Shown here one piece after another: positions 18,480 through 27,474 of a stretch of 64,000 bases of DNA (the first letter of the stretch is position 1; every line of letters begins with the position of its first letter). The notes under the pieces were generated by a model. That model ran no database searches. It was given only the letters and a program-made list of their open reading frames with translations, and was not told the DNA's origin. The stretch lies in assembly GCF_006363915.1 (NCBI RefSeq), contig NZ_CP040946.1. One strand, 5' to 3'. Made by a program: the position numbers and the translations under genes. Origin of the DNA: Methylophilus medardensis (lineage in GTDB: Bacteria > Pseudomonadota > Gammaproteobacteria > Burkholderiales > Methylophilaceae).

Positions 18480-19340
18480 ATGTTTGTCATTATTGGATAT
18501 GTCGTCGTTTGTGGCATGGTGTTCGGGGGGTATGCACTCGCAGGCGGCCATTTAGGCGCCTTGTGGCAACCGCTTGAAGTCATGATGATTTTTGGCGGGG
18601 CGTTCGGTGCCTTTATTGTCGGCAACGACAGCAAGGCAATCAAAGCGACGGTCAAGTCGCTCCCCACCTTGTTTAAGGGTTCCAAATACAACAAACAGTT
18701 ATATCTCGATTTACTGGCGTTGCTGTTTGAGATACTGACCAAAATCCGTAAGGATGGCTTAATGTCGATTGAAAAAGACATTGAGGATCCTGAGTCGAGT
18801 GCCTTATTTGGCAAATATCCCACGATTTTGCATGACCATCACTTGGTTGAGTTTATTGCCGATTATCTACGTCTGATGGTGTCTGGCAACATGGACGCCT
18901 TTCAAGTCGAAAACTTGATGGATAACGAGCTAGAAACCCACCATATGGAAGGCCACGTGCCCGCCCATTGTATTGCCAAATTGGGGGATGGTTTGCCTGC
19001 ATTTGGCATTGTTGCCGCGGTGATGGGGGTAGTACACACCATGGAAAACGTGGCTTTACCGCCCGCCGAACTCGGTATTCTGATTGCTCACGCGCTGGTG
19101 GGTACCTTCTTGGGGATTTTGCTGGCTTATGGTTTTGTGGGGCCTTTGTCCGGCTTGTTAGAGCAAAAACTAGAAGAGTCGAGTAAGAGTTTTCAGACGG
19201 TCAAAGTGGTGTTGCTGGCAAGCCTCAACGGCTATGCGCCGCCGATTGCCGTGGAATTTGGCCGCAAAGTGTTGTATTCAACCGAGCGCCCAGGATTCAC
19301 CGAGCTAGAAGAGCACGTCAAACAGGCTAAATCTAAATAA
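18480..19340 (+). CDS. motA: Flagellar stator protein MotA
   Basis: A 286-residue MotA of the long enterobacterial type. Four transmembrane helices flank a large cytoplasmic loop (about residues 60-165) that contacts FliG. Conserved features are GDGLPAFGIVAAVMGVVHTM (helix 3 proline) and FVGPLSG (helix 4 proline). It is the first gene of the motA-motB-cheZ-like-cheY-cheA-cheW cluster and forms a second stator set distinct from motC-motD. Confidence 0.95.
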   Translation: MFVIIGYVVVCGMVFGGYALAGGHLGALWQPLEVMMIFGGAFGAFIVGNDSKAIKATVKSLPTLFKGSKYNKQLYLDLLALLFEILTKIRKDGLMSIEKDIEDPESSALFGKYPTILHDHHLVEFIADYLRLMVSGNMDAFQVENLMDNELETHHMEGHVPAHCIAKLGDGLPAFGIVAAVMGVVHTMENVALPPAELGILIAHALVGTFLGILLAYGFVGPLSGLLEQKLEESSKSFQTVKVVLLASLNGYAPPIAVEFGRKVLYSTERPGFTELEEHVKQAKSK

Positions 19341-19370
19341 GTGCACGCATAAGACCGCCGGGAGAGCGTC

Positions 19371-20315
19371 ATGGCAGAAGAACATATTGCCCCGATTATT
19401 GTTAAGAAAATCAAAAAGAGTGGCGGTGGCCATCACGGTGGTGCTTGGAAGATCGCCTATGCTGACTTCGTGACGGCGATGATGGCCTTTTTTCTGCTGA
19501 TGTGGCTGCTAGGGTCTACCTCTAAAGCGCAAAAAGAAGGCATTGCAGAATACTTTCAAACCCCTTTACACATGGTATTGATGGGGCCATCCATGGGCCA
19601 GAGTGACTCCGCGCTCAAAAATACCGGTGGCAAAGATGTCACCAAAAAGCAAGGGCAAGTCAAGCCAGTAGAAGGGGACCCCGGCAAACTGAAGACGGTT
19701 AAGCTTGAAGATGTTAAAGAAGCGCTAAAACAAGCCGAAAAAGTTAAATTAGAGGCATTGAAAGCCAAGATTGAACAAGCCATCGAAGACAATCCGACCT
19801 TGCAGCAATTTAAATCACAACTCAAGCTGGACATCACCAGCGAGGGATTGAGAATTCAGATTATCGATGAGCAAAACCGCCCGATGTTTGAAAACGCCAA
19901 AGCTGAGTTACAACCGTATGCTAAACAAATTTTGCGCGAGATCGGCAAAACGCTCAACGGTGTCGACAACAAAATTAGTTTGTCGGGCCATACCGATGCC
20001 GCGGGTTATGCGAACGGCGAACATGGCTACAGTAACTGGGAACTCTCAGCCGATCGGGCAAACGCCTCCAGGCGCGAGCTGATTAACGGTGGCATGGATG
20101 AAACCAAGTTGATGCGAGTGGTCGGTTTAGGCTCCGCCATCATGATGGACAAAGAAAATCCGTTTAATCCGATTAACCGACGCATCAGTTTAATTGTCAT
20201 GAACAAAGACACTGAAGAGCAATTGTTGAAGGATAACGACCAGATTTCTGTTAGTGAGCATGACCAATCACAAGTCCAGGCATTACAGAAAACTCCAGAC
20301 AAGCCTGCACCATAA
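19371..20315 (+). CDS. motB: Flagellar stator protein MotB
   Basis: A 314-residue MotB. A basic N-terminus (IIVKKIKKSGGGHHGG) leads into the single transmembrane helix with the proton-carrying Asp (WKIAYADFVTAMMAFF), followed by a lysine/glutamate-rich linker (about 95-150) and an OmpA-like peptidoglycan anchor (SGHTDAAGY; NWELSADRANASRREL; NRRISLIVMN). It lies 30 bp after motA with a GGGAG ribosome site. Confidence 0.95.
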   Translation: MAEEHIAPIIVKKIKKSGGGHHGGAWKIAYADFVTAMMAFFLLMWLLGSTSKAQKEGIAEYFQTPLHMVLMGPSMGQSDSALKNTGGKDVTKKQGQVKPVEGDPGKLKTVKLEDVKEALKQAEKVKLEALKAKIEQAIEDNPTLQQFKSQLKLDITSEGLRIQIIDEQNRPMFENAKAELQPYAKQILREIGKTLNGVDNKISLSGHTDAAGYANGEHGYSNWELSADRANASRRELINGGMDETKLMRVVGLGSAIMMDKENPFNPINRRISLIVMNKDTEEQLLKDNDQISVSEHDQSQVQALQKTPDKPAP

Positions 20316-20410
20316 AACAGGCTGACTGAAAAGCGTGCAAGAAGTAAGTCATTTTTATATGGTTTATTTCTTGATTGAAAAAAAGGGAAATCAGGCAAGA
20401 TAGGACCACT

Positions 20411-20953
20411 ATGAAAACATTGCCCATAGAAGAATTAAGAGAATTACTGGCCGCGGTATCGCGTCATGGTGACTGGCATCTGCTCGAGATCGAAACCGAC
20501 TTGCAACAAACAGCCTTTTTACTGGATGAAGCGATTGAAAAACTCAGTGGCAGCTTTATGACGGTATACGCCCAATTGCAGGAACAGCAAGCTGCCGTGC
20601 AGTTGTTGGTCGAGGCCGGTAAATTACAGCCCGAAGAAATGCAACAGTTGCAGGTGTATCAAGACAATATTGGCCAAGAGGTTAATAAAGTGGTGACCGG
20701 CATGCAGTTTCAGGACATGACCAATCAATTGTTGCAACGCACGATACACCGGGTCAATGGCTTAAAAGAGTTGCTGCACGAGTTGTCTAGCCATCAGTTT
20801 CCGATGGCGGCCGAGGATGAACACGAGGAAATCGGGCGATTTATCATGCAACTCAATCAGAACTTTGATCAGGGTAGCCAGCATTTGACCGGGCATTTAC
20901 GCAAGTCAGTGAATCAGCAAGATCTCGCGACAGGCGATATCGATTTATTTTAA
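20411..20953 (+). CDS. Short CheZ-like chemotaxis protein ending in GDIDLF
   Basis: A 180-residue, mostly helical protein. The ATG at 20411, preceded by TAGGA, is favoured over an upstream in-frame TTG at 20375. The segment MQFQDMTNQLLQRTI aligns with the CheZ signature AQDFQDLTGQ, keeping an Asp (102) and a Gln (106) four residues apart, the pair used by CheZ to dephosphorylate CheY-P. It lacks the canonical CheZ C-terminal DDLLxSLGF peptide and instead ends GDIDLF, a terminus also found on CheD in this window. It lies between motB and cheY. A phosphatase or adaptor role is inferred. Confidence 0.65.
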   Translation: MKTLPIEELRELLAAVSRHGDWHLLEIETDLQQTAFLLDEAIEKLSGSFMTVYAQLQEQQAAVQLLVEAGKLQPEEMQQLQVYQDNIGQEVNKVVTGMQFQDMTNQLLQRTIHRVNGLKELLHELSSHQFPMAAEDEHEEIGRFIMQLNQNFDQGSQHLTGHLRKSVNQQDLATGDIDLF

Positions 20954-20996
20954 TACAGCGGCGTTTTACAAAATTAGTGAAAAAGGCGAATCAAAC

Positions 20997-21365
20997 ATGG
21001 CGAAAACAATTTTAACAGTAGACGATTCCGGCTCATTGCGTCAGATGGTGGCTTTTAGTCTGAAAGCGGCTGGTTATGATGTGGTGCAGGCGGTAGACGG
21101 TCAAGATGGCTTAAACAAAGCCAAAGAGAAAACTGTAGACCTGGTACTGACTGATCAAAACATGCCGGTAATGGATGGCCTGACACTGATCACCAACTTA
21201 CGCACGCTGGCGTCTTATCAAAAAGTGCCGATCTTGATGCTGACCACAGAATCGTCTGATGAGATGAAAGCAAAAGGCAAGGCCGCAGGCGCGAATGGCT
21301 GGTTGGTAAAGCCGTTTGATCCAAAACGTTTGATTGAAGTTGTTCAAAAAGTAATCGGTGCCTAA
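20997..21365 (+). CDS. cheY: CheY-type response regulator (first copy)
   Basis: A 122-residue single receiver domain. The acidic pair is in LTVDDSGSLRQM, the phosphoacceptor Asp is in LVLTDQNMPVMDG, the switch Thr is in LMLTTESS and the Lys is in LVKPFDP. It accepts phosphate from CheA and binds the switch or CheA/CheZ. It lies directly before cheA. A second CheY at 41632 has the more classical FliM-binding CheY sequence, so this copy may be a phosphate sink or a receptor-array regulator. Confidence 0.92.
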   Translation: MAKTILTVDDSGSLRQMVAFSLKAAGYDVVQAVDGQDGLNKAKEKTVDLVLTDQNMPVMDGLTLITNLRTLASYQKVPILMLTTESSDEMKAKGKAAGANGWLVKPFDPKRLIEVVQKVIGA

Positions 21366-21395
21366 GCATCGCTGGTTAAGGGACTGGAGTAAACA

Positions 21396-23813
21396 ATGAC
21401 CGTGGATATGAGCCAGTTTTATGAGGTGTTCTTTGATGAAGCCGAAGAGTTATTGGCCGAAGCAGAGCATCTGTTGCTTGGTATCGATGTAGAAGCACCT
21501 GATATTGAGCAGTTAAACGCAATTTTCAGAGCGGCACACTCTATTAAAGGGGGCGCCGCTACGTTTGGTTTTATGGACATGGCAGAAATTACCCATGTGC
21601 TAGAGAACCTGCTCGACAAGCTTCGCAAAAATGAGATGGCACTCACCACCGAGCATGTGGATGCATTTTTGGCCGCCAAAGATGTGATCAAGATGCAAGT
21701 GGATGGGCATCGTCATGGTTCAGAAGTCAATGCTGAACAAGTCAGCGATGTCGCCATGATGTTGAAATCCTTGTCAGAGGGCAAGGGTGCGATTCCTGTC
21801 GATCCGGTGATTGCAGCCGCGACGCCTGAGCCAGAAGTATTGAAGATTGCCGCTGAAAAACCCGCATTGACCATTTCGGACGAGGAAAAAGCCAAAGGCT
21901 TTACCCTCTATGACGTCGGTTTACCTCCGGTCACCGAAAAAGATTTAGCCAACCTAAAAGACGAGTTGGCTTTGTTGGGCGAAGTCGCGGCGTATGTTCG
22001 CGGCGAAAATGCGCACGCCTTGATCGTGAAAACGGATTCGAGTGCAGATGACATCGTGTCTATCTGTTCATTTATTGTGGATGCCGATGCCTTGGTGATC
22101 CAAGTATGCGGTGCACCAGCCAGTGAACCAGCCGTTGCTGAAACCGCGCCGCCTGCCGCAGCCACCCAGCCGGTGGCAGCCGCGCCAGTTGCTGAAGCTG
22201 ACCTCGGCTACGGTTTCTTCGATGACGATCCAATTGTCGCGCCGCCTGCGCAAGCTGCTGCAACTGTTACCGCAGAGGGCAGTAAAGACAATGGTAAGGT
22301 GCAAGTGGCCGAAGAGATGGGCTATGGCCTGTTTGCGAGCAACGGTCAGGATTCGCAAGAAGAGGGCTATGGATTCTTCGCCCCATTTAAACCACATCCA
22401 GATGCGCCGAAAGCGCAAATGATTGGTGATGATAATGCAGCTGCAGCCGTCGCAAAAACCAACGCAGAGCCAGTGGCGGCAACGCCTGCTGCCAGCGTTG
22501 CAGAGGCTGCACCTAAAGATGACCGTCGCCAACAAGGGCGTCGTGAATCTGACAAGCCCGCAGCCACACAAAACGCAGAAAGTACGTCCATCCGCGTGGG
22601 CATTGAAAAAGTCGATCAACTCATCAACTTGGTGGGTGAACTCGTCATTACCCAAGCGATGATTGAACAGCGCGTCAATGCCTTAGACCCAGTGGATAAC
22701 GAAGCATTAATTAACAGCGTCGGCCAGTTAACCCGCAACACACGTGATTTGCAAGAATCTGTGATGTCGATTCGTATGATGCCGATGGACTTTGTGTTCT
22801 CACGCTTCCCACGCATGGTGCGCGATCTGGCTGGCAAACTGGGCAAAAAAGTCGAGTTTGTGACCAGCGGTGCCACCACAGAGCTCGATAAGAGTTTGAT
22901 TGAACGTATCGTCGATCCATTAACCCATTTAGTGCGTAATAGCGTCGACCATGGCATTGAAAAACCGGAGGTGCGCCGCGAGAGAGGCAAGCCTGAGAGC
23001 GGTACCTTAACGCTGTCTGCTGCGCACAAAGGCGGCAGTATTGTGATCGAAGTGACCGATGATGGCGGTGGTCTCAACCGTGAACGTATATTAGCCAAAG
23101 CGGCCTCTAACGGCTTGCCAGTCAACGAAAGCATGACTGACGCCGAAGTCTATAGCCTGATTTTTGCACCTGGTTTCTCCACAGCAGAGGTGGTCACAGA
23201 CGTGTCTGGCCGTGGGGTGGGCATGGATGTGGTTAAACGAAACATTACCGCCATGGGCGGCAATATTGAGATTCGCTCAGCGCTGGGTTATGGCACAACG
23301 ATCTCAATCTCACTGCCATTGACCTTAGCCATTTTGGACGGCATGTCTGTTTCACTCGGCAAGAGTGTCTACGTGGTGCCATTGAACCTGATTGTCGAGA
23401 CCCTGCAGCCACGCGCTGAGGATTTAAAAACCGTCACTGGTGAAGGCTTGATGGTGCATGTGCGTGGGGAATATTTACCCATTATCGCGTTACACGCCTT
23501 ATTTAATCACCCGACCCAAATTACCAGCCCCACCGATGGTGTGTTGTTGATTTTGGAAGCCGATGGCAAGAAATCTGCCTTGTTTGTTGATCGTTTGGTC
23601 GGCCAGCAACAAGTGGTGATCAAGAGCCTGGAGACCAATTTCAAACGGATTCCTGGCGTGTCTGGCGCCACCATCATGGGCGATGGCTCAGTGGCATTGA
23701 TTCTCGATGTTCCAGCCATTATCCAAATGGGGCAAACCACTAATTATGTGACGGGCGGAACCGCATTTTCCAACCAAAACTTTTTAACTTCACAAAACAC
23801 CATCAATGCATAA
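21396..23813 (+). CDS. cheA: Chemotaxis histidine kinase CheA
   Basis: An 805-residue kinase. P1 Hpt has the phosphorylated His48 (FRAAHSIKGGAATF); a small alpha/beta region at about 165-240 may be P2; a long Ala/Pro linker (about 240-395) contains three short repeats GYGFF, GYGLF and GYGFF (residues 271-275, 309-313 and 324-328); P3 begins near IRVGIEKVDQLINLVGELV; P4 has HLVRNSVDHGIE (N box), TDDGGGLNRERI and GRGVGMDVVK (G boxes); P5 is CheW-like at the C-terminus. CheA phosphorylates CheY and CheB in response to receptors. It lies in the same operon as cheY and cheW. Confidence 0.96.
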   Translation: MTVDMSQFYEVFFDEAEELLAEAEHLLLGIDVEAPDIEQLNAIFRAAHSIKGGAATFGFMDMAEITHVLENLLDKLRKNEMALTTEHVDAFLAAKDVIKMQVDGHRHGSEVNAEQVSDVAMMLKSLSEGKGAIPVDPVIAAATPEPEVLKIAAEKPALTISDEEKAKGFTLYDVGLPPVTEKDLANLKDELALLGEVAAYVRGENAHALIVKTDSSADDIVSICSFIVDADALVIQVCGAPASEPAVAETAPPAAATQPVAAAPVAEADLGYGFFDDDPIVAPPAQAAATVTAEGSKDNGKVQVAEEMGYGLFASNGQDSQEEGYGFFAPFKPHPDAPKAQMIGDDNAAAAVAKTNAEPVAATPAASVAEAAPKDDRRQQGRRESDKPAATQNAESTSIRVGIEKVDQLINLVGELVITQAMIEQRVNALDPVDNEALINSVGQLTRNTRDLQESVMSIRMMPMDFVFSRFPRMVRDLAGKLGKKVEFVTSGATTELDKSLIERIVDPLTHLVRNSVDHGIEKPEVRRERGKPESGTLTLSAAHKGGSIVIEVTDDGGGLNRERILAKAASNGLPVNESMTDAEVYSLIFAPGFSTAEVVTDVSGRGVGMDVVKRNITAMGGNIEIRSALGYGTTISISLPLTLAILDGMSVSLGKSVYVVPLNLIVETLQPRAEDLKTVTGEGLMVHVRGEYLPIIALHALFNHPTQITSPTDGVLLILEADGKKSALFVDRLVGQQQVVIKSLETNFKRIPGVSGATIMGDGSVALILDVPAIIQMGQTTNYVTGGTAFSNQNFLTSQNTINA

Positions 23814-23825
23814 GGAGCATATGCA

Positions 23826-24341
23826 ATGACTACAACGACAGAAATGAGCAACGCCTTGGGCGGCAACGCTGGCAATGCCTTAAAAACGGCCGCAGGTGAG
23901 TACCTCACCTTTGTGTTGGGCAGCGAGCAATACGGCATCGAGATTCTTAAGGTGCAAGAGATCCGTGGCTACGACGCGGTGACGCAAATCGCCAACATGC
24001 CTTCTTTCATCAAAGGCGTCATTAACTTGCGCGGCAAGATTGTGCCGATTGTGGATCTCCGCATCAAGTTCAATTTGGGCAAAGTCGAATACAACGAATT
24101 CACGGTGGTGATTATTCTAAATCTCAACGGCAGGATTGTTGGCATCGTCGTCGATGGCGTATCCGATGTGCGTGAGTTGCGCGAAGAACACCTGCGTGAA
24201 GTGCCATCACTGGTAACGCGCATTGATACGAAATACATCGTGGGCCTCGCCACCATTGAGCAAGAAATGCTGATTCTGGTCGATATCGACAAACTAATGA
24301 CCAGCGAAGAAATGCAACTGATGGAAGCCGCAGTGCATTAA
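23826..24341 (+). CDS. cheW: Chemotaxis coupling protein CheW
   Basis: A 171-residue CheW linking receptors to CheA. After an N-terminal extension of about 20 residues (NALGGNAGNALKTA) the SH3-like double domain is clear: YLTFVLGSEQYGIEILKVQEI, NMPSFIKGVINLRGKIVPIV and VDGVSDV. It is separated from cheA by 12 bp with an AAGGAG ribosome site. It is the last gene of the motA-cheW cluster before the receptor genes. Confidence 0.95.
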   Translation: MTTTTEMSNALGGNAGNALKTAAGEYLTFVLGSEQYGIEILKVQEIRGYDAVTQIANMPSFIKGVINLRGKIVPIVDLRIKFNLGKVEYNEFTVVIILNLNGRIVGIVVDGVSDVRELREEHLREVPSLVTRIDTKYIVGLATIEQEMLILVDIDKLMTSEEMQLMEAAVH

Positions 24342-24435
24342 TCCACCACCATTAAAATAATTAAACAGTGCTTGGCTGCAACATCACAAAAGCACGATAA
24401 CTATTCGAAGAGATATATTTACAAGGATATCAATT

Positions 24436-27057
24436 ATGTTTTCTACCATCGTGAATAAGTTGGCAGCCAGCACTCGGGAGTATCGCAATGTCTTGGATCA
24501 AGTGGCTGAATTTAGCGCCCTCAAATCCGAAATCAACAAAGCGCGTGCGATCGTCGAACTCAATGCCAAAGGGGATATTAGCCACGTCAATGACAACTTA
24601 TGTCGTTCGCTTGGCTATAGTGATAAAGAGCTGGTCGGACAACATCATCGTGCGTTGCTGACCCGTGCACAGTCTGCGAAACCGGAGTATGAACAGTTCT
24701 GGTCTGCACTACAGAGTGGAAAATCGCAAGTCGGTGCGTTTAACTTGTGCGATAAAGCCGGCCATGAGGTCTGGTTCCAAGGCTATTATGCGCCCGTCAT
24801 GAGCGGCGGCCAGTTGGTCAAAGTGGTTGCCTATCTGACGGATATCACCACCGATAAACAACGCAACCTCTCACTGCAAGAAGAAGAACAAGCGCTCAAT
24901 CAATCATTTGGTGTGATGGAATGCGACCTTCAAGGCCATATTCTTGAGTGCAATGACCTCTTTTTGAAACCGCTCGGATACAGCCAAAACGAAGTAGTGG
25001 GCAAACATATCTCCATGCTATTGAAGCCGAATACTGCGCAAAGCCCGGAATACAAAAAACTATGGGAAACTCTGAACAAAGGCCAGAATGCCAAGCTAGA
25101 AATTTGCCGTGTGGCAAAAAATGGCAGCGAATTCTGGTTTAGCACCAGTTATGTGCCGATTGTAGGCGCCGGCGGAGAAGTGGCAAAAGTCAAAGTTTAC
25201 TCTTACTGCATCACTGAAGAAAAACAAAAACAATTGAATTTTCAGGGGCAAGTCGAGGCCATTAACCAATCACAAGGCGTGGTCGAATTTGACGTCAGCG
25301 GCAATGTGCTCACTGCTAATCAAAACTTTCTGGCCTTAACCGGGTACAGCCTGAGCGAAGTGGTGGGTAAGCCACATAGCATGTTTGTCAGCGAGCGTTA
25401 CAAAGCCACTCAAGAATACAAAGATTTCTGGGCAAAATTACAGCGGGGCGAGGCCGATGTCGGCGTCTATCACCGCTATGGTAAACAAGGCCAAGATATC
25501 TATTTGCAAGCTTCCTACAATCCGATTATTGGTTTGGATGGTAAACCCGTAAGCGTAGTGAATTTTTCGACAGACATCACAAAAGCGGTATTGGCTGATC
25601 AAGCGCAAAAGGTTAAGGCCCGCGAAGCGACCATGATTAAAAATGCACTTGAAGCCTCATCAAATTGCTTAATGATGGCGGACAAAGACGGTATTATCAC
25701 TTATATGAACCCAGCCGCGCTGACACTGATGCGCGAATCCAGTAAAACATTCAGACAAATGTTCCCGCACTTCGACGCTGAAAACTTGGTCGGGCAAAAT
25801 TTTGATCTGTTCCACAAAAATCCATCGCACCAACGCAACTTGCTCGGGCATTTAACCGGCAAACACCAGACCGAACTGGGCGTTGGCGATATGTTTTTCC
25901 GCCTGACTGCCAACCCGATTTTTGACGTCAACGGAGATCGATTGGGTACCGTGGTTGAGTGGGTAGATTTGACACAAGAAAAACGCGTCGATAACCAAAT
26001 CAAAGAAGTATTGAAGCTGGCAGTAGATGGGGATATCACCTCGAGATTGGACACATCCACCGCGCATGGTGCAGCGGTTGAAACCATGAGCGCAATTAAT
26101 CAATTGCTCGACATCATGACCGATATTCTGGGCAATGTGCGTGAGGCTGGTGAAACCATCAATACCGCTGCGCAGGAGATCTCTAGCGGTAACAACGACT
26201 TGTCTAGCCGTACCGAACAGCAAGCGTCGAATTTGGAAGAAACTGCGTCCAGTATGGAGCAGTTGGCCTCAACCGTGAAACAAAACGCCGAAAATGCGCG
26301 TCAAGCTAACCAAATGGCTGAAGCAGCTTCACAAGTCGCCATTCGTGGCGGTACCGTGGTAGGTAATGTGGTCACCACCATGAGCGCCATTAATGACAGT
26401 GCCCGCAAAATTGAGGACATTATCTCAGTGATTGATGGCATTGCCTTCCAAACTAATATTTTGGCACTCAACGCGGCGGTTGAAGCTGCACGCGCTGGTG
26501 AGCAAGGCCGCGGCTTTGCAGTAGTGGCGGGTGAGGTGCGCAACCTGGCGCAACGTTCGGCCAGTGCTGCCAAAGAAATTAAAGAGCTGATTTCAGACTC
26601 TGTGAGCAAAACTACCGATGGAACCAAACTGGTGGAGAGTGCCGGCCAAACCATGCAAGAGTTGGTGACTTCGGTGCAGCGCGTGACCGATATCATGAGC
26701 GAGATTACAGCAGCGTCTGCCGAACAAAGCTCAGGCATCAATCAGGTTAACGATGCGGTCAATCATATGGATGAAGTCACCCAACAGAATGCCGCCTTGG
26801 TGGAAGAAGCCGCCGCAGCCGCAGAATCACTGGTGGAGCAAGCCGGTAATCTGATGGATACCGTCAATAGATTTACCATCCGCGATGGCGCGCATTCCTC
26901 ACGCAACACAGCGGTGCGTGCGCCGGTGGTGAGTCGTCCTACCAAACCTGCTGCAGCCATTAAACCAAAAGCGGTTACTCAGGCACCAGCCAATAGTTTC
27001 AAAGCGGCGCCTGCGGCCAAAACTGGCACCGATAACCAAGACTGGGAAGAGTTTTAG
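24436..27057 (+). CDS. Soluble multi-PAS chemoreceptor
   Basis: An 873-residue methyl-accepting protein without evident transmembrane segments. Three similar PAS domains (about 35-155, 160-278 and 280-400; repeated ending VKVVAYLTDIT, VKVYSYCITEE and VSVVNFSTDIT) are followed by a fourth PAS (about 405-525), a short linker and the signalling hairpin with the invariant tip (IDGIAFQTNILALNAAVEAARAGEQGRGFAVVAGEVR, described here in part). The pattern recalls BdlA/Aer-like energy or redox sensors. It ends in DWEEF, matching the CheR-tethering pentapeptide form. It lies 94 bp after cheW. Confidence 0.9.
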   Translation: MFSTIVNKLAASTREYRNVLDQVAEFSALKSEINKARAIVELNAKGDISHVNDNLCRSLGYSDKELVGQHHRALLTRAQSAKPEYEQFWSALQSGKSQVGAFNLCDKAGHEVWFQGYYAPVMSGGQLVKVVAYLTDITTDKQRNLSLQEEEQALNQSFGVMECDLQGHILECNDLFLKPLGYSQNEVVGKHISMLLKPNTAQSPEYKKLWETLNKGQNAKLEICRVAKNGSEFWFSTSYVPIVGAGGEVAKVKVYSYCITEEKQKQLNFQGQVEAINQSQGVVEFDVSGNVLTANQNFLALTGYSLSEVVGKPHSMFVSERYKATQEYKDFWAKLQRGEADVGVYHRYGKQGQDIYLQASYNPIIGLDGKPVSVVNFSTDITKAVLADQAQKVKAREATMIKNALEASSNCLMMADKDGIITYMNPAALTLMRESSKTFRQMFPHFDAENLVGQNFDLFHKNPSHQRNLLGHLTGKHQTELGVGDMFFRLTANPIFDVNGDRLGTVVEWVDLTQEKRVDNQIKEVLKLAVDGDITSRLDTSTAHGAAVETMSAINQLLDIMTDILGNVREAGETINTAAQEISSGNNDLSSRTEQQASNLEETASSMEQLASTVKQNAENARQANQMAEAASQVAIRGGTVVGNVVTTMSAINDSARKIEDIISVIDGIAFQTNILALNAAVEAARAGEQGRGFAVVAGEVRNLAQRSASAAKEIKELISDSVSKTTDGTKLVESAGQTMQELVTSVQRVTDIMSEITAASAEQSSGINQVNDAVNHMDEVTQQNAALVEEAAAAAESLVEQAGNLMDTVNRFTIRDGAHSSRNTAVRAPVVSRPTKPAAAIKPKAVTQAPANSFKAAPAAKTGTDNQDWEEF

Positions 27058-27103
27058 GCTACGTTTCACCCAAGAAAGCTTATTTCTGTGAAAGGAAAAG
27101 CCC

Positions 27104-27190
27104 ATGACGCAAAGACTTCTGAAAGTGGTGCATGCCCTGATTGAAGGTTTAATGTTATGGGCTTCTGCCATCATTGGTTACCCGTTATGA
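27104..27190 (+). CDS. Possible 28-residue membrane peptide
   Basis: A short frame with an excellent ribosome-binding site (AAAGGAAAAG, 27091-27100). It encodes a basic N-terminus (MTQRLLKVV) followed by a hydrophobic stretch (ALIEGLMLWASAIIGYPL), the pattern of a one-helix inner-membrane micropeptide. The stop codon overlaps a second tiny frame (ATGA at 27187, 25 codons). No known family is recognised; it lies in the decayed spacer between two receptor genes. Confidence 0.35.
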   Translation: MTQRLLKVVHALIEGLMLWASAIIGYPL

Positions 27191-27474
27191 AATGCAACGC
27201 TTTAAAACATGCAAAAAAAAGCGTGAAAGTTCTTAATGAACAAAAATCACATTTGTACGAATGATCCGCACCTCGCATGGGGCAACTCGCTGATAGGGTC
27301 AAAAAACGCTAAAAATGCGAAAAAGGCCCATCAGTTCGCGATAACTGCCACCAAAGTGGCTCAGCGCGGCAGAGATGCGCTGATTGCAGTGTTTGAAATA
27401 ATGCATGGAATCGGTCGCAGCGTTACCAAAGGAGCTAAATATTTCAACCCGACCTCCGTTAATAAAACAAATAT
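27191..27474. other. Spacer with no recognisable gene
   Basis: Together with the preceding micro-frames this forms about 420 bp between the multi-PAS receptor and the broken receptor copy. No frame here resembles the transmembrane or HAMP part expected upstream of the broken receptor, so that 5' portion appears to have been deleted or replaced. Confidence 0.5.

Noticed and set aside
22068..22655. A 195-codon minus-strand frame inside cheA
   Set aside because: Cysteine- and arginine-rich shadow of the Ala/Pro linker of cheA.
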